From: an uncultured Ruminococcus sp.
GTDB lineage: Bacteria > Bacillota > Clostridia > Oscillospirales > Acutalibacteraceae
Reading direction: 5' to 3'
Assembly (NCBI GenBank): GCA_902761345.1
Contig: CACWKD010000009.1
Span: 1-48,367 of the forward strand
Length of the DNA stretch: 48,367 nucleotides
The position numbers and the translations under genes are program-made. The notes beneath the pieces were generated by a model, which did no database searches, was not told the origin of the DNA, and saw only the letters and a program-made list of their open reading frames with translations. Below are positions 16,709 through 27,610 of the stretch, piece by piece (position 1 is the first letter of the stretch; each line of letters starts with the position of its first letter).

Positions 16709-17125
16709 TTATTTTGCCTTACTCTCACAGTAAATACATCTGTATATTCTCTTTTCTCTGTCGGTAAGCTTGAAGATATGCTTTAGCTCCTGTTCCTCCT
16801 GCGAGATACATCTCGGGTTTTTACACTTGATAACATCAACAAGCTTTTCTGGGAGCTCCGGTATAAACTTACTTGCAATAGTACCGTCCTTTATGATATT
16901 TACCGATACGCCGGGGTCAAGATACCCGAGCATATCTAAATCAATATCGATCAGAGTGTCTATTTTAATAATGTCCTTCTGTCCGTTTTTTGAACTGGGG
17001 GCATTCTTTATGATAGCAACAGTGCAGTTGAGCTTATCAAGCCCTAATTTCTGATAGAGCAGCATACTCTTGCCGGAAGTAATGTGATCTATGACAATAC
17101 CGTTATTAATAGAATCTATAACCAT
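16709..17125 (-). CDS. pyrI: Aspartate carbamoyltransferase regulatory subunit
   Basis: Regulatory chain that binds nucleotide effectors (CTP, ATP) and tunes aspartate transcarbamoylase. The 138-residue protein has the allosteric domain (IDHITSGKSMLLYQKLGL, then DIIKID) and the C-terminal zinc domain with four Cys in CKNPRC and CIYC, the standard C-x4-C/C-x2-C pattern that contacts PyrB. It starts immediately after the pyrB stop, with its ribosome binding site inside the end of pyrB. Its presence implies a class B-type, allosteric holoenzyme rather than the unregulated trimer of Bacillus. Confidence 0.95.
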   Translation of the reverse strand: MVIDSINNGIVIDHITSGKSMLLYQKLGLDKLNCTVAIIKNAPSSKNGQKDIIKIDTLIDIDLDMLGYLDPGVSVNIIKDGTIASKFIPELPEKLVDVIKCKNPRCISQEEQELKHIFKLTDREKRIYRCIYCESKAK

Positions 17126-18040
17126 TTACTCCACCCCCAAAAGCATAAGAATTAAAGCCATACGCATATATTTGCCGTTAAGAACCTGTTTGAAATAGCA
17201 GGCACGTTTATCGTTATCAACAGCTACGGAAATTTCGTTTACTCTCGGCAGAGGGTGCATAACAGCAAGATCGTCTTTTGCCGTTTCGAGTTTGTCGGGA
17301 GTAAGAATATAGCTGTCTTTCAAGCGGATATAATCCTGCTCGTTAAAAAATCTTTCTCTCTGTACTCGTGTCATGTAAAGAATATCAAGCTCGGGCATTG
17401 CACCGATAAGATCGGTAGTTTCGACGTAGGGGATATTTTTTTTCTTTAATACGTTGTTAACTACATATTCGGGCAGCTTTAGTTCTTCCGGTGAGATAAG
17501 TATAAACTTAATACCGCTGTATCTTGAAAGAGCGTTGATAAGGGAATGAACTGTTCTGCCAAATTTCAAGTCACCGCATAAACCGACTGTAAGATTATCA
17601 AATCCGCCTTTTTCACGATAAATAGTAAGCAGATCTGCAAGCGTTTGTGTAGGGTGGTTGTGTCCGCCGTCGCCTGCATTGATTATAGGAACACTCGCCG
17701 CCATAGACGCAACCATAGGAGCGCCTTCTTTAGGGTGACGCATAGCGATAATATCTGCATAGCATGAAACAGTCTTAACAGTATCGGAAACGCTTTCACC
17801 TTTAGCTGCGGAAGAATTGTTAGCAGCCGAGAAACCAATAACATTACCTCCAAGCTCATACATAGCCGCCTCAAAGCTTAAACGTGTGCGTGTAGACGGT
17901 TCAAAGAAAAGAGTAGCAAGCTTTTTTCTTTTACACTTTTCGGCATATTTGTCGGGATTATCTATAATATCGCACGCAGTTTTGATCAAGCTGTCAATTT
18001 CCTGAGTGGATAAATCGAGAATATCAATAATACTTCTCAT
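17126..18040 (-). CDS. pyrB: Aspartate carbamoyltransferase catalytic subunit
   Basis: Condenses carbamoyl phosphate and aspartate to N-carbamoyl-aspartate, the first committed step of pyrimidine synthesis. The 304-residue enzyme has the carbamoyl-phosphate site [12 protein letters not shown], the 80s-loop Lys in [20 protein letters not shown], the aspartate-binding arginine loop (MTRVQRERF) and HPLPRVNEI. Its ATG overlaps the pyrE stop by one base (TAATG), so translation is coupled. PyrI follows without a gap. Confidence 0.97.
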   Translation of the reverse strand: MRSIIDILDLSTQEIDSLIKTACDIIDNPDKYAEKCKRKKLATLFFEPSTRTRLSFEAAMYELGGNVIGFSAANNSSAAKGESVSDTVKTVSCYADIIAMRHPKEGAPMVASMAASVPIINAGDGGHNHPTQTLADLLTIYREKGGFDNLTVGLCGDLKFGRTVHSLINALSRYSGIKFILISPEELKLPEYVVNNVLKKKNIPYVETTDLIGAMPELDILYMTRVQRERFFNEQDYIRLKDSYILTPDKLETAKDDLAVMHPLPRVNEISVAVDNDKRACYFKQVLNGKYMRMALILMLLGVE

Positions 18041-19332
18041 TATGCTTCACCTATCCAGCTTTCATCGGACGGGTTGTTGCGGAATTTGATTAACTTTTCT
18101 TTATCTTCGGGCTTGATATATCCCTGTTCTGCTGCAACATCTGCAATAACGTCAAGATTAGTAAGGCTGATATTTTTAACATTAGCTGCATTAAGTCTAT
18201 CGATACCCTTCTGCATACCGTATGTAAAGATACTTGCGATACCGAGAACCTCAGCGCCTGCCTCACGAAGTGCGTTTACAACCTCGATAACACTGCCGCC
18301 TGTTGAGATAAGATCCTCTATTACAACAACCTTTTGACCCTTTTCGAGTTTACCCTCGATCTGATTACCTCTGCCGTGATCCTTAGCGCCCGAGCGAACA
18401 TAACCCATAGGAAGATTGAGGATAGTAGCAGTAATAGCCGCATGAGCGATACCTGCCGTGCTCGTACCCATAAGAACCTCACACTCCGGGTAATTTTCTT
18501 CAACAACTCTTGCGAGAGCATTTTCTACATCATCTCTGACTCTCGGTGCAGAGAGTGTAAGTCTGTTATCGCAGTAGATAGGACTTTTAATACCGCTTGC
18601 CCAAGTAAACGGCTCTTGCGGTCTTAAAAAAACAGCGTTAATAGACAGCAGGTCTTTAGCAATAATTCTCTCCATAGTAAAAACTCCTTTTAATAAAAAT
18701 TTTTCCAGATTATCAACAGTATCTATGATATAATCCGCCTTATACTCCTGTGCTTCCTGCAAATTGCCGTAACCGTAGAGAATATAAGCACATTTTACAC
18801 CTATCTCGTTTGCTCCGAGTACATCGTGTTTTCTGTCGCCTATCATAATTACTTGCGAAAGGTCATCAGCTCCTGCTTTGTCGAGAGCGTATTTGATAAC
18901 TTTAGCTTTAGTGTTTCTTTCTTCGTCAAGAGTACTGCCTGCAATAACGTCAAAATACTCCGAAACACCAAAATTTTCTATTATTCTTACAGCGAATACC
19001 TCCGGTTTAGACGTGGCAAGTATAACTTTTTTTCCATGTGCTTTAAGCCTGCGAAGAAGATTTTTGATACCGTCGTAGATTTTAGCTTCATTAATACCCT
19101 TATCGGTATAATATTCACGGTACAGTTTTATTCCTGTTTCTATCTGTTCGGTGTTAAAGCCGTAAAATTCTTTAAAAGATGATGATAGGGGAGGGCCTAT
19201 GAACTTTTTAAGCTCCGATTTATCCGAAACCTCAAAGCCCATATGACACAAAGCGTAGTAAACGGAATTTGTAACACCCTCTGCCGAATCGGCAACTGTA
19301 CCGTCGAGGTCAAACAAAATGTAGTTAAACAT
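18040..19332 (-). CDS. pyrE: HAD-family phosphatase fused to orotate phosphoribosyltransferase
   Basis: One 430-residue frame joins two enzymes. Residues 1-215 are a HAD hydrolase of the phosphoglycolate/pyrophosphate phosphatase type: DLDGT (8-12), ATSKPE (motif II) and [12 protein letters not shown] (motif IV). Residues 220-430 are PyrE, which makes OMP from orotate and [14 protein letters not shown] and the PRPP loop [13 protein letters not shown]. Between them is [14 protein letters not shown]. The DNA there still holds an AAAGGAG ribosome binding site eight bases before an ATG (18675), exactly where a free-standing PyrE would begin. So a stop codon appears to be lost, and both the fusion and a separate 211-residue PyrE may be made. 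It lies between pyrF and pyrB. Confidence 0.9.
   Translation of the reverse strand: MFNYILFDLDGTVADSAEGVTNSVYYALCHMGFEVSDKSELKKFIGPPLSSSFKEFYGFNTEQIETGIKLYREYYTDKGINEAKIYDGIKNLLRRLKAHGKKVILATSKPEVFAVRIIENFGVSEYFDVIAGSTLDEERNTKAKVIKYALDKAGADDLSQVIMIGDRKHDVLGANEIGVKCAYILYGYGNLQEAQEYKADYIIDTVDNLEKFLLKGVFTMERIIAKDLLSINAVFLRPQEPFTWASGIKSPIYCDNRLTLSAPRVRDDVENALARVVEENYPECEVLMGTSTAGIAHAAITATILNLPMGYVRSGAKDHGRGNQIEGKLEKGQKVVVIEDLISTGGSVIEVVNALREAGAEVLGIASIFTYGMQKGIDRLNAANVKNISLTNLDVIADVAAEQGYIKPEDKEKLIKFRNNPSDESWIGEA
18676..18691 (-). promoter_or_regulatory. Internal ribosome binding site for a separate PyrE
   Basis: Within the HAD-PyrE frame, AAAAGGAG (18684-18691) lies eight bases before an in-frame ATG (18673-18675) whose product matches the normal PyrE N-terminus. 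This is the expected layout of two originally separate genes. Confidence 0.75.
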
Positions 19333-19337
19333 ACAGA

Positions 19338-20036
19338 TTAACCCACAAATTCAGCAACACAGCGTCTGTAAGCTGCAACAGGGTCGTCAGCCTGAGTAAT
19401 GGGACGTCCGACAACGATATAATCAGAGCCTATTTCACGAGCTTTTGCAGGAGTAGTTACACGAACCTGATCTCCGATATCTCCGTCTGCAAAGCGAACT
19501 CCGGGAGTGACAGTAACAAAATCATCACCGCAGATATTGTGAACCTTAGCAGCTTCAAGAGGCGAGCAAACAACACCGTCAAGACCTGCTTTTTTAGCGT
19601 TTAAAGCATAGTGCATAACAACTTCGTCAATAGGCTTGTTAATGAGTAATTCTTCGTTCATACGTTCTTCGCTTGTAGAAGTAAGCTGAGTAACGGCGAT
19701 AAGTATCGGGCGAGTACCGTCCTCTCTTGTAAGACCCTTAATAGCAGCTTCCATCATAGCAATAGTACCTGCTGCGTGGAGATTACACATATCAACATCG
19801 AGTTTTGACAATACATTCATAGCTTTCATAACGGTGTTGGGAATATCGTGCAGTTTGAGGTCGAGGAAGATTTTATGTCCCATAGCTTTTATTTCTTTAA
19901 CGATCTCGGGACCTGCCGCATAAAAAAGCTCCATACCAATTTTTACAAATGGTTTTTCGTCTGTAAATTTTGAGAGGAAATTAATAACCTCGTCTTTGCT
20001 GCTGAAATCGCAGGCAATAATAACATCACGTCCCAT
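19338..20036 (-). CDS. pyrF: Orotidine 5'-phosphate decarboxylase
   Basis: Decarboxylates OMP to UMP, the last step of the pathway. At 232 residues it has the usual length of the short-type enzyme. The catalytic [11 protein letters not shown] (D-x-K-x-x-D) motif, an N-terminal DFSSKDEV substrate loop, VTPGVR and the C-terminal VVGRPIT phosphate-binding segment are all present. It overlaps pyrD by one base and ends 5 bp before the HAD-PyrE start. Confidence 0.97.
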   Translation of the reverse strand: MGRDVIIACDFSSKDEVINFLSKFTDEKPFVKIGMELFYAAGPEIVKEIKAMGHKIFLDLKLHDIPNTVMKAMNVLSKLDVDMCNLHAAGTIAMMEAAIKGLTREDGTRPILIAVTQLTSTSEERMNEELLINKPIDEVVMHYALNAKKAGLDGVVCSPLEAAKVHNICGDDFVTVTPGVRFADGDIGDQVRVTTPAKAREIGSDYIVVGRPITQADDPVAAYRRCVAEFVG

Positions 20037-20947
20037 TAGTGTGAACCTCCTATAATATCTGAAAGATTTTCTATATTATACTGCTTCATAACACGAGGCA
20101 GTTCTTCGATAATGTTTTTGCACGCGCAAGGGTCTACAAGATTGGCAGCGCCCACCTGTACGGCAGTCGCACCTGCGAGCATCATTTCGATAACGTCACG
20201 AGCCGTTGAAACGCCGCCCATACCGATTATCGGAATAGATACAGCTTCATAAACCTGATATACCATTCTTACTGCAACAGGGAATACCGCAGGACCCGAG
20301 AAGCCGCCCATTTTGTTTGCGATAACAGGTTTTCTTGTTTTGAGATCTATTCTCATACCGAGCAGTGTGTTGATAAGGCTGATACCGTCCGCGCCGCCCT
20401 CCTCGCATGCCTTTGCGATCGAGACTATGTCTGTGACGTTAGGGCTGAGCTTGATATATACAGGCTTAGTTGTAACAGCCTTGACAGCTTTTGTGACCTC
20501 GTATGCGGATTCGGGAGTTGTACCGAAACTCATACCGCCGTTGTGAACATTAGGGCAGCTGATGTTTACCTCAATTAAACCGACCTGTTCCTGAGAGTTG
20601 ATTTTTTCGCAGGAATATGCGTAATCTTCGATAGAGAAACCGCTGATGTTTGCTATTATCGGCTTAGAGTAAACTTTTGCAAGCTTAGGTAGCTCCTCGC
20701 TTATAACCTTTTCAACACCCGGGTTTTGCAGACCGACCGAGTTTATAAGACCTTGTGTACACTCCGCTATGCGTGGAGTAGGGTTGCCGAAACGAGCGTC
20801 TTTTGTAGTTCCTTTGCAGGAAATAGAACCGAGTATGTTGATGTCATAGATGTCTGCAAATTCGTATCCGAAGCCGAAAGTACCGCTGGCAGGAATGACA
20901 GGATTATCAAGCGTAAGACCGCTAAGCGAAACCTTTGTGTTTACCAT
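20036..20947 (-). CDS. pyrD: Dihydroorotate dehydrogenase, class 1B catalytic subunit
   Basis: Flavoprotein that oxidises dihydroorotate to orotate. The 303-residue TIM barrel starts with [20 protein letters not shown]. It has the FMN and substrate motifs NVSCP-like NISCPNVH (with the class 1B catalytic Cys), [16 protein letters not shown] and [11 protein letters not shown]. The class 1B form works with PyrK and NAD, which fits the pyrK gene overlapping it upstream by 7 bp. Confidence 0.96.
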   Translation of the reverse strand: MVNTKVSLSGLTLDNPVIPASGTFGFGYEFADIYDINILGSISCKGTTKDARFGNPTPRIAECTQGLINSVGLQNPGVEKVISEELPKLAKVYSKPIIANISGFSIEDYAYSCEKINSQEQVGLIEVNISCPNVHNGGMSFGTTPESAYEVTKAVKAVTTKPVYIKLSPNVTDIVSIAKACEEGGADGISLINTLLGMRIDLKTRKPVIANKMGGFSGPAVFPVAVRMVYQVYEAVSIPIIGMGGVSTARDVIEMMLAGATAVQVGAANLVDPCACKNIIEELPRVMKQYNIENLSDIIGGSH

Positions 20948-21675
20948 ACTATCTCCTCCTTTTCAAGCACAGGACCGTCTTTACAGATACGTTTGTTTCC
21001 GTATTTTGTTTTGCATGTGCAGCCCATACAAGCACCGAAACCACAGCCCATTCTTTCCTCAAAGCTGAATTGACCGCTTGTATTTGTTGCAGCGTAAACA
21101 GCCTTAAACATAGGCATAGGGCCGCAGGTGTAAAAATATGAGTATTTCCCAACAAGAGGGAAAGCGTCGGTTACAAATCCTTTTGTACCGTATGTTCCGT
21201 CGACAGTAGTTATAAACACATCTGCACCGAGTTTTTTGAAAGACTTCTCAAAGAAAACTTCGTCCTGAGAATTAAACCCGAGTATTACAGCAGGCTTAGC
21301 GCCTTGTTCGATAAGCTTTTTGCAGAGATTATAGAGAGGGGGAACACCCACACCTCCACCAATAAGCAAAGGTCTGTCACCGGCTTTTGATAGATCGTAT
21401 CCGTTTCCGAGACCTACTAAAACATCAAGGTTATGATATGCCTCGAAACGGCTCATCATTTCGGTACCTTGACCGACAACCTTGTAGATAATAGTAATGG
21501 TGTTTTCATCGTAATCGCAGATAGAGATAGGTCTGCGAAGATAAAAGCCGTCAAGCTTTATATTGATAAATTGACCGGGTGCGGTTATAACACTTGTGTC
21601 GCCGCCGATTATCATTTTATACACATCTTTGGCAATTTTAATGTTTGATAAAACAGAGTAGATACCTTGATACAT
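20941..21675 (-). CDS. pyrK: Dihydroorotate dehydrogenase electron-transfer subunit
   Basis: Carries electrons from the PyrD flavin to NAD through FAD and a [2Fe-2S] cluster. The 244-residue protein has a ferredoxin-reductase fold: FAD site RRPISICDYDEN, a GGGVGVPPLYNL nucleotide loop and YTCGPMPMFKAV. Then comes the C-terminal cluster motif with four Cys in ERMGCGFGACMGCTC and ICKDGP. It is followed by pyrD with overlap. The gene upstream is an unrelated dockerin amidase, whose stop lies 19 bp before it. Confidence 0.96.
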   Translation of the reverse strand: MYQGIYSVLSNIKIAKDVYKMIIGGDTSVITAPGQFINIKLDGFYLRRPISICDYDENTITIIYKVVGQGTEMMSRFEAYHNLDVLVGLGNGYDLSKAGDRPLLIGGGVGVPPLYNLCKKLIEQGAKPAVILGFNSQDEVFFEKSFKKLGADVFITTVDGTYGTKGFVTDAFPLVGKYSYFYTCGPMPMFKAVYAATNTSGQFSFEERMGCGFGACMGCTCKTKYGNKRICKDGPVLEKEEIVW

Positions 21676-21694
21676 AATTACCTCCGTTGATTAA

Positions 21695-22852
21695 TTATTC
21701 AAGAGAACTAATAATAGTTTCTTCTGTTTCATAAATATCTTCTTTCAGTAGTTGTTCTACATCATTTCTGAAGTCGTCCATAGTTTTGTTGTGGAGAATA
21801 AACCAATGATCGGGATCGTCATGCTTTGTTCCTATACCCATTTGACCGGCTTCGTAATGACTGATGATGTTTTCTACATCGAAATCATAGATGTAAGTAA
21901 GATAAGCAGCATAAACAGTAGCATTTTCCCAAATCTTATCGAAATACTCCTGCTGTTCTTTAGGATCGTAGTTTGTAATGTTCCAATCCTCATCATACTC
22001 AAATCCTGCAGGTTCGCAAATTTCAAAGTCAATTCTCGTTTCATTGACTGGGATACCTGCGTGCCAGGCAGTTTGTTCAAAAGGGAGATACTGATAAACA
22101 CCATCATCGTCAAGAAATGCATGAACACACGCAGGAGTACCGGCTTTATTCCACATAGAATACCACTCATCAGCCTTTATACCCGGTTCTGCAGTTGAGT
22201 GTACAACCAATCCGTAAATGTAATCAAAGTCGTAAGATTCACTGTAACAGTCATTATAGATCATTATTTCTTTAGTGCTTTTTAGCGTATGATCTCCGAC
22301 ATGGATAATTTTTTCGGTTTTATTATTAACAACAGTAACGTCACATTCTGCTGTCAAACCGTTTGAAGCCGTAACTACAACGTGATCTGTTCCGAGATGA
22401 TACCCCTTTACAAGACCGCTTGCATAGGAAACTTCAAGCACCGGTTCGCCTGTTCCGTCATCGGATATTACACCGCCGAATTCATATGTGTAAGTAAGTC
22501 CCTTATCGCTGCCGTTGATAACCTTGGGATCAAGAGAAGTTCTGTCACCGCAGTTAATGGTGATTTGCGAGGGGAGATATAGCATAGGTACGTTAATATT
22601 TATTGTTTTTCTAAGGATAAGCAAAGCATCGACATTAGTAACCTTTCCATCATCATTATAATCGGCAGAAGTTTTTTGTTTATCTTGAAGCTTAGCAAGA
22701 CCGATTGCGTATCTCTGTACAATGAGTGCGTCTGCCGAGCTGACCTTACCGTCACCGTTTACATCTCCTTTTAATTCAACAGCAAATGCAGGGAGAATTG
22801 AAGATGATAGAATTAGTGCTGCAGAAAGTATAGCCGCAAGATTTCTTTTCAT
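21695..22852 (-). CDS. Secreted dockerin-containing N-acetylmuramoyl-L-alanine amidase
   Basis: Predicted cell-wall hydrolase that cuts the MurNAc-L-Ala bond. The 385-residue protein has a signal peptide (1-24, AFA). A complete two-loop dockerin follows at once (DVNGDGKVSSAD and DYNDDGKVTNVD, about 28-90). An Ig-like beta domain (about 95-180) comes next, then an amidase-2/PGRP domain from about 200. Zinc ligands are likely the His of VVHST, a second His in HYEAGQ or AWHAG, and PDHWF. A dockerin lets it dock on a cohesin scaffold. It stands inside the pyrimidine operon, between the 119-residue gene and pyrK, on the same strand. Confidence 0.9.
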   Translation of the reverse strand: MKRNLAAILSAALILSSSILPAFAVELKGDVNGDGKVSSADALIVQRYAIGLAKLQDKQKTSADYNDDGKVTNVDALLILRKTININVPMLYLPSQITINCGDRTSLDPKVINGSDKGLTYTYEFGGVISDDGTGEPVLEVSYASGLVKGYHLGTDHVVVTASNGLTAECDVTVVNNKTEKIIHVGDHTLKSTKEIMIYNDCYSESYDFDYIYGLVVHSTAEPGIKADEWYSMWNKAGTPACVHAFLDDDGVYQYLPFEQTAWHAGIPVNETRIDFEICEPAGFEYDEDWNITNYDPKEQQEYFDKIWENATVYAAYLTYIYDFDVENIISHYEAGQMGIGTKHDDPDHWFILHNKTMDDFRNDVEQLLKEDIYETEETIISSLE

Positions 22853-22910
22853 AAAAGTGTATCCTTTCCCGATAGCAGTATTTTTGAATGATCATTATTG
22901 AATGATTTAA

Positions 22911-23270
22911 TTACCAAATGTCAATAGTTGGAGCAAATACCTCGGTTCCATCGTGTGCAGTTGTAATGATTTTTATAACCGATGGTATAACGCTTTTACC
23001 CTTATATTTTATGTCGCATTTGTAGCCCGATACACGCTTGTTTATGAGAAGATCTTCAACTATGTTATCAATACTGTCTTTTACATCGGATACTCCTATC
23101 GGAACATACACTATGTTTGCGGCAGTTTCTTTTCCGCCGAAACGCAAAGGCATTAAATGCAGCGGTTCAAGCTGGTTTTTATTTGACATTGCGACAGCCT
23201 TTTCTATGCTGTCAATATCGGAAAAATCAGGCTTATAACCCTCATTTTTATTATTGTCGGATAATTTCAT
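22911..23270 (-). CDS. Hypothetical protein (119 aa) inside the pyr operon
   Basis: Not recognised. After a hydrophilic start rich in Asn/Lys/Asp it has a LEPLHLMPLRFGGKETAAN segment, a VYVPIG strand and a C-terminal beta region. No signal peptide or membrane segment is seen. The LH..PxxxGG pattern faintly recalls HNH-type folds, but the catalytic residues are not convincing. A GAGGTG site precedes the ATG by six bases. A 14-bp hairpin separates it from carB, and the dockerin amidase follows after 58 bp. Confidence 0.6.
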   Translation of the reverse strand: MKLSDNNKNEGYKPDFSDIDSIEKAVAMSNKNQLEPLHLMPLRFGGKETAANIVYVPIGVSDVKDSIDNIVEDLLINKRVSGYKCDIKYKGKSVIPSVIKIITTAHDGTEVFAPTIDIW

Positions 23271-23297
23271 TGATTAACACCTCGTTAATATTTAGCA

Positions 23298-23340
23298 TTA
23301 TCCAACCAAAGGCGATTATAAACAGTCTTTGGTTGGATAA
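23298..23340 (-). other. Perfect 14-bp hairpin after carB
   Basis: TTATCCAACCAAAG (23298-23311) and its exact complement (23327-23340) enclose a 15-base loop, six bases past the carB stop. No T-run follows in the direction of carB. It could protect the 3' end of the carA-carB message, or partly terminate before the inserted genes. Confidence 0.75.
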
Positions 23341-23346
23341 AAGTTT

Positions 23347-26300
23347 TTACATATCAATAGTAGAAATACAAAGTGTAGTTTCTTCGAGTACGTCAAGCAA
23401 AGCTCTTACAGTATCGAGAGCTGTAAAGATAGCAACATTATTTTCGACAGCCCAGCGTCTTATACGGTAGCCGTCATGGCTGTTTTCGTGGTAAATATCC
23501 TTAGTGTTGATGACATAGCTGATGTAACCCGATTGGAACGATGAGAAAATATCATCGTTTTCATCAAGCTTTTGTCTGACCCTTGTCCTTATGCCGTGGT
23601 TTTTAAGGAACTGAGCAGTACCTTCGGTAGCCTCAATGTTAAATCCGAGGTTATAGAAACGTCTGATAAGCGGAAGTGCTTCCTCTTTATCAACATCGGC
23701 AATTGTAGCAAATACCGTACCGTAGTTTACCATTTTTGTGCCTGATGACTGTAAAGCCTTGTAAAGGGCTCTTGTAAGAGTGTTGTCATATCCGATAGCC
23801 TCGCCTGTGGATTTCATTTCAGGGGAGAGGTAAGCATCAAGACCGCTGAGTTTAGAGAACGAGAAAGCAGGTGCTTTAACGTACCAGCGTTCCTTTTCCT
23901 TAGGATAAACAACATCAATACCCTGCTCCTTTAAGCTTTTGCCGAGAATAGCAAGAGTAGCAATATCGGCAAGAGAATAACCCGTAGCTTTTGAGAGGAA
24001 AGGAACAGTTCTTGATGAGCGGGGATTTACCTCGATAACATAGACATCGTTGTTTCTGTCTACGATAAACTGAATATTATAAAGACCTACGATACCGATA
24101 CCAAGACCAAGCTTAACAGTATAGTCGATGATAACGTCTTTAACCTCTTGCGGAATAGTGAAAGACGGATAAACGCTGATAGAGTCACCGGAGTGAATAC
24201 CTGTTCTTTCAACGTGTTCCATAAGACCGGGGATAAATACATCTTTACCGTCGCATACAGCGTCAACCTCGCACTCCTTGCCGACAATATACTTATCAAC
24301 AAGCACGGGTTTATCCTCGTCAACCTCAACGGCTGTTTTAAGGTAATGTCTGAGCATATTTTCGTTTGCGACTATCTGCATAGCACGGCCTCCGAGAACA
24401 TAACTCGGGCGAACGAGTACGGGATAACCGATTTCAGCAGCGGCTTTAACACCGTCCTCGATGTTTGTAACAGCCTGACCCTTTGGCTGAGGAATTTTAA
24501 GCTCCTCCATTATTTTTTCAAACGAATCACGGTTTTCAGCCTTTTCGATAGCAGCAACGTCTGTACCTATTATCTTAACTCCTCTTTTCATAAGAGGTTC
24601 GGCAAGGTTGATAGCAGTCTGACCGCCGAGAGAAGCGATAACACCCTCGGGCTTTTCGAGTTCGATAATGTTCATAACGTCCTCAACCGTGAGAGGTTCA
24701 AAGTAAAGCTTGTCGCTTGTTGTGTAGTCGGTCGATACGGTTTCGGGATTGTTGTTAATGATGATAGCCTCATAGCCGTTGTTTTTGATAGTAGCAACAG
24801 CGTGTACAGTTGAGTAGTCAAACTCAACGCCCTGACCGATACGGATAGGACCTGAACCCAAAACGATAATTTTCTTTCTGTCACTTACGATAGACTCATT
24901 TTCCTGCTCGTAAGTTGAGTAGAAATAGGGGATATAGGACTCAAACTCGGACGCACAAGTATCGATCATTTTGTAAACAGGGAACATACCGAGTTTCTTT
25001 CTAAGATAGTAAATATCGTCCTCTGTTGTTTTCCAGAGTTTTGCGATATATTTATCGGAGAAGCCCATTCTCTTTGCACGGTAAAGAGCGTCTGTATCGT
25101 TTTTATTATCCGCAACGATACGCTCAAACTCAACGATATTTTTGATTTTCTCCAGGAAGAACATATCTATTTTAGTAATGTTAAATATTTCTCTCAGATC
25201 AATTCCGTTCCATATAAGCTCGGCAATAGCATATATTCTGTCATCAGTACCTTTGCGGATATAGTCGAGAAGATCATGGTTAGACATATCGTTAAACTTA
25301 GGCTTGTAAAGATGATAAACGCCGATTTCAAGCGAACGAACAGCTTTAAGCAGGCTTTCCTCAAAAGTTCTGCCGATACTCATAACCTCGCCTGTTGCTT
25401 TCATCTGAGTACCGAGTACATTTGACGCATCGGAGAACTTGTCGAAAGGAAATCTCGGCATTTTAGTAACAACATAGTCAAGAGTAGGTTCAAAGCTTGC
25501 GGGAGTGTTTGCGATCTGAATTTCATCGAGTGTCATTCCGACAGCTATTTTAGCCGATACTCTTGCGATAGGATAACCGCTTGCCTTTGAAGCGAGTGCG
25601 GACGAACGTGAAACTCTGGGGTTTACTTCGATAAGATAATAGTCAAAAGATACGGGATCGAGAGCAAACTGTACGTTGCAGCCGCCTTCAATTTTGAGTG
25701 CACGAATAATTTTCAGAGCCGAGTCGCGCAGCATATGATATTCTTTGTTTGTAAGTGTCTGGCTGGGCGCTACAACGATAGAGTCACCTGTATGAATACC
25801 GACAGGATCGAGATTTTCCATATTACAGATAGTAATAGCAGTATCGTTTGCATCTCTGATTACTTCGTACTCTATTTCTTTGAAGCCCTTAACGCTTTTC
25901 TCTACAAGAACCTGATGAACAGGGGAGAGTTTGAGGGCATTCTTCATAATTTCAACAAGCTCTTCTGCGTTATTTACAAAACCGCCGCCTGTTCCGCCTA
26001 AAGTAAACGCAGGACGCAGTACAACAGGGTATCCGATCTCCTCTGCAGCTTTAAGACCCTCTTCAATAGAGTGCGTGATAATTGACGGAAGAACAGGCTC
26101 GCCGATTTCCTCGCACAGCTCTTTAAAGAGTTCTCTGTCCTCGGCACGTTCGATACTTTCAACCTTAGTACCGAGCAGTTCAACCTGACACTCTTCAAGA
26201 ACACCTTTTTTAGCAAGCTTCATTGCAAGGTTAAGACCTGTCTGTCCTCCGATACCGGGTACAATAGCGTCGGGACGTTCATATCTGAGGATTTTAGCCA

Positions 26301-26520
26301 TATATTCAAGGGTAAGAGGCTCCATGTAAACTTTATCCGCAACAACAGTATCAGTCATAATGGTAGCAGGGTTGGAGTTACATAGAATTACCTGATAACC
26401 TTCCTCACGCAAAGCAAGGCAAGCCTGAGTACCTGCATAGTCAAATTCTGCTGCCTGACCTATAACGATAGGACCCGAGCCTATAACCAAAACTTTTTTA
26501 ATATCACTTCTTTTAGCCAT
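23347..26520 (-). CDS. carB: Carbamoyl-phosphate synthase large subunit
   Basis: Makes carbamoyl phosphate from bicarbonate, ammonia (from CarA) and two ATP. The 1057-residue protein has the standard duplicated architecture. The first ATP-grasp half opens with [19 protein letters not shown] and the second with [19 protein letters not shown]. Each half has an EVNPR(V/S)SRS metal-binding strand. A C-terminal allosteric domain of about 120 residues follows. It starts one base after carA, so synthesis of the two subunits is coupled. The antisense frames across it are by-products. Confidence 0.97.
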   Translation of the reverse strand: MAKRSDIKKVLVIGSGPIVIGQAAEFDYAGTQACLALREEGYQVILCNSNPATIMTDTVVADKVYMEPLTLEYMAKILRYERPDAIVPGIGGQTGLNLAMKLAKKGVLEECQVELLGTKVESIERAEDRELFKELCEEIGEPVLPSIITHSIEEGLKAAEEIGYPVVLRPAFTLGGTGGGFVNNAEELVEIMKNALKLSPVHQVLVEKSVKGFKEIEYEVIRDANDTAITICNMENLDPVGIHTGDSIVVAPSQTLTNKEYHMLRDSALKIIRALKIEGGCNVQFALDPVSFDYYLIEVNPRVSRSSALASKASGYPIARVSAKIAVGMTLDEIQIANTPASFEPTLDYVVTKMPRFPFDKFSDASNVLGTQMKATGEVMSIGRTFEESLLKAVRSLEIGVYHLYKPKFNDMSNHDLLDYIRKGTDDRIYAIAELIWNGIDLREIFNITKIDMFFLEKIKNIVEFERIVADNKNDTDALYRAKRMGFSDKYIAKLWKTTEDDIYYLRKKLGMFPVYKMIDTCASEFESYIPYFYSTYEQENESIVSDRKKIIVLGSGPIRIGQGVEFDYSTVHAVATIKNNGYEAIIINNNPETVSTDYTTSDKLYFEPLTVEDVMNIIELEKPEGVIASLGGQTAINLAEPLMKRGVKIIGTDVAAIEKAENRDSFEKIMEELKIPQPKGQAVTNIEDGVKAAAEIGYPVLVRPSYVLGGRAMQIVANENMLRHYLKTAVEVDEDKPVLVDKYIVGKECEVDAVCDGKDVFIPGLMEHVERTGIHSGDSISVYPSFTIPQEVKDVIIDYTVKLGLGIGIVGLYNIQFIVDRNNDVYVIEVNPRSSRTVPFLSKATGYSLADIATLAILGKSLKEQGIDVVYPKEKERWYVKAPAFSFSKLSGLDAYLSPEMKSTGEAIGYDNTLTRALYKALQSSGTKMVNYGTVFATIADVDKEEALPLIRRFYNLGFNIEATEGTAQFLKNHGIRTRVRQKLDENDDIFSSFQSGYISYVINTKDIYHENSHDGYRIRRWAVENNVAIFTALDTVRALLDVLEETTLCISTIDM

Positions 26521-26521
26521 A

Positions 26522-27610
26522 TTATTTGCCCTCCTTCATGAAACCGATGAACTTGTTAAACAGGTATGAGCTGTCCTGCGGACCGGGTGCGCTTTCAGGG
26601 TGATACTGAACGCTGAACACCTTATCCTTTTCGCACGAAACTCCCTCGACAGTGTTGTCAAGAATGTTAATGTGAGTAACGGTGAGATCAGTATTCTTAA
26701 CGCTTTCGGTATCAACAGCATAATTGTGGTTCTGGCTGGTTATTTCGATTTTACCTGTTTCGAGGTTTTTAACGGGGTGGTTTCCGCCTCTGTGTCCGAA
26801 CTTGAGTTTGTATGTTTTAGCGCCGTAAGCAAGATTAATAAGCTGATGACCAAGACAAATTCCAAATATCGGGTATTTGCCCCTGAGAGCTTTTACAAGC
26901 TCGATAGTTTCGGGAACGTCCTCGGGGTTTCCGGGACCGTTTGAGAAAAATACGCCGTCGGGATTAAGCTTTTCGATTTCCTCAGCCTTTGTATTGTAAG
27001 GTACGACCGTAACATTACAGCCGAGTTTGTTAAGGCTTCTTATGATGTTCAGTTTAATTCCGCAGTCAACAGCTACGACTTCAAGCTTTGGGTGTGCTGT
27101 ACGTGAATACCATTTTTTCTTACAGCTAACCTTTGAAACAGCGTCAGTAGGAACATCTGTTGTGCGAAGAATATCCATACAATCCTTAATTGGCTTGTCA
27201 GCGTCCGTGATAAGAACTTTGCAGCAGCCGTTATCTCTGATTTTTCTTGTAAGAAGTCTTGTATCAATGCCGGATATTCCGGGAATTTCATAATCTTCAA
27301 GGATCTCATCGAGTGTTTTTGTATATCTGAAATTAGACGGTACATTGTTGTACTCTCTGACAATAAGACCGCCGATAGTAGGCGTTTTAGTTTCAAAATC
27401 GTCGTCTGCAATACCATAGTTGCCGATAAGCGGATATGTCATAACAACCATTTGATAAGTATATGAAGGATCTGATACGATTTCCTGATAACCTACCATA
27501 GAAGTATTAAATACAAGCTCGCATACCTTATCGCAGTTATGACCAAAGCCTGTACCAAAGAAAACGCTTCCGTCCTCCAAAACGATTTTTCTGTTGTTTA
27601 TTGTTTCCAT
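26522..27610 (-). CDS. carA: Carbamoyl-phosphate synthase small (glutaminase) subunit
   Basis: Hydrolyses glutamine and channels ammonia to CarB. The 362-residue protein has the N-terminal CarA domain ([24 protein letters not shown]) and a class I glutamine amidotransferase domain. Its nucleophile Cys is in FGICLGHQL and the His/Glu pair is in [13 protein letters not shown]. It overlaps the end of pyrC by 13 bp and directly precedes carB. Confidence 0.97.
   Translation of the reverse strand: METINNRKIVLEDGSVFFGTGFGHNCDKVCELVFNTSMVGYQEIVSDPSYTYQMVVMTYPLIGNYGIADDDFETKTPTIGGLIVREYNNVPSNFRYTKTLDEILEDYEIPGISGIDTRLLTRKIRDNGCCKVLITDADKPIKDCMDILRTTDVPTDAVSKVSCKKKWYSRTAHPKLEVVAVDCGIKLNIIRSLNKLGCNVTVVPYNTKAEEIEKLNPDGVFFSNGPGNPEDVPETIELVKALRGKYPIFGICLGHQLINLAYGAKTYKLKFGHRGGNHPVKNLETGKIEITSQNHNYAVDTESVKNTDLTVTHINILDNTVEGVSCEKDKVFSVQYHPESAPGPQDSSYLFNKFIGFMKEGK

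Noticed and set aside
24148-24813. 221-codon plus-strand frame
   Set aside because: Antisense to carB and without start signals or domain resemblance.
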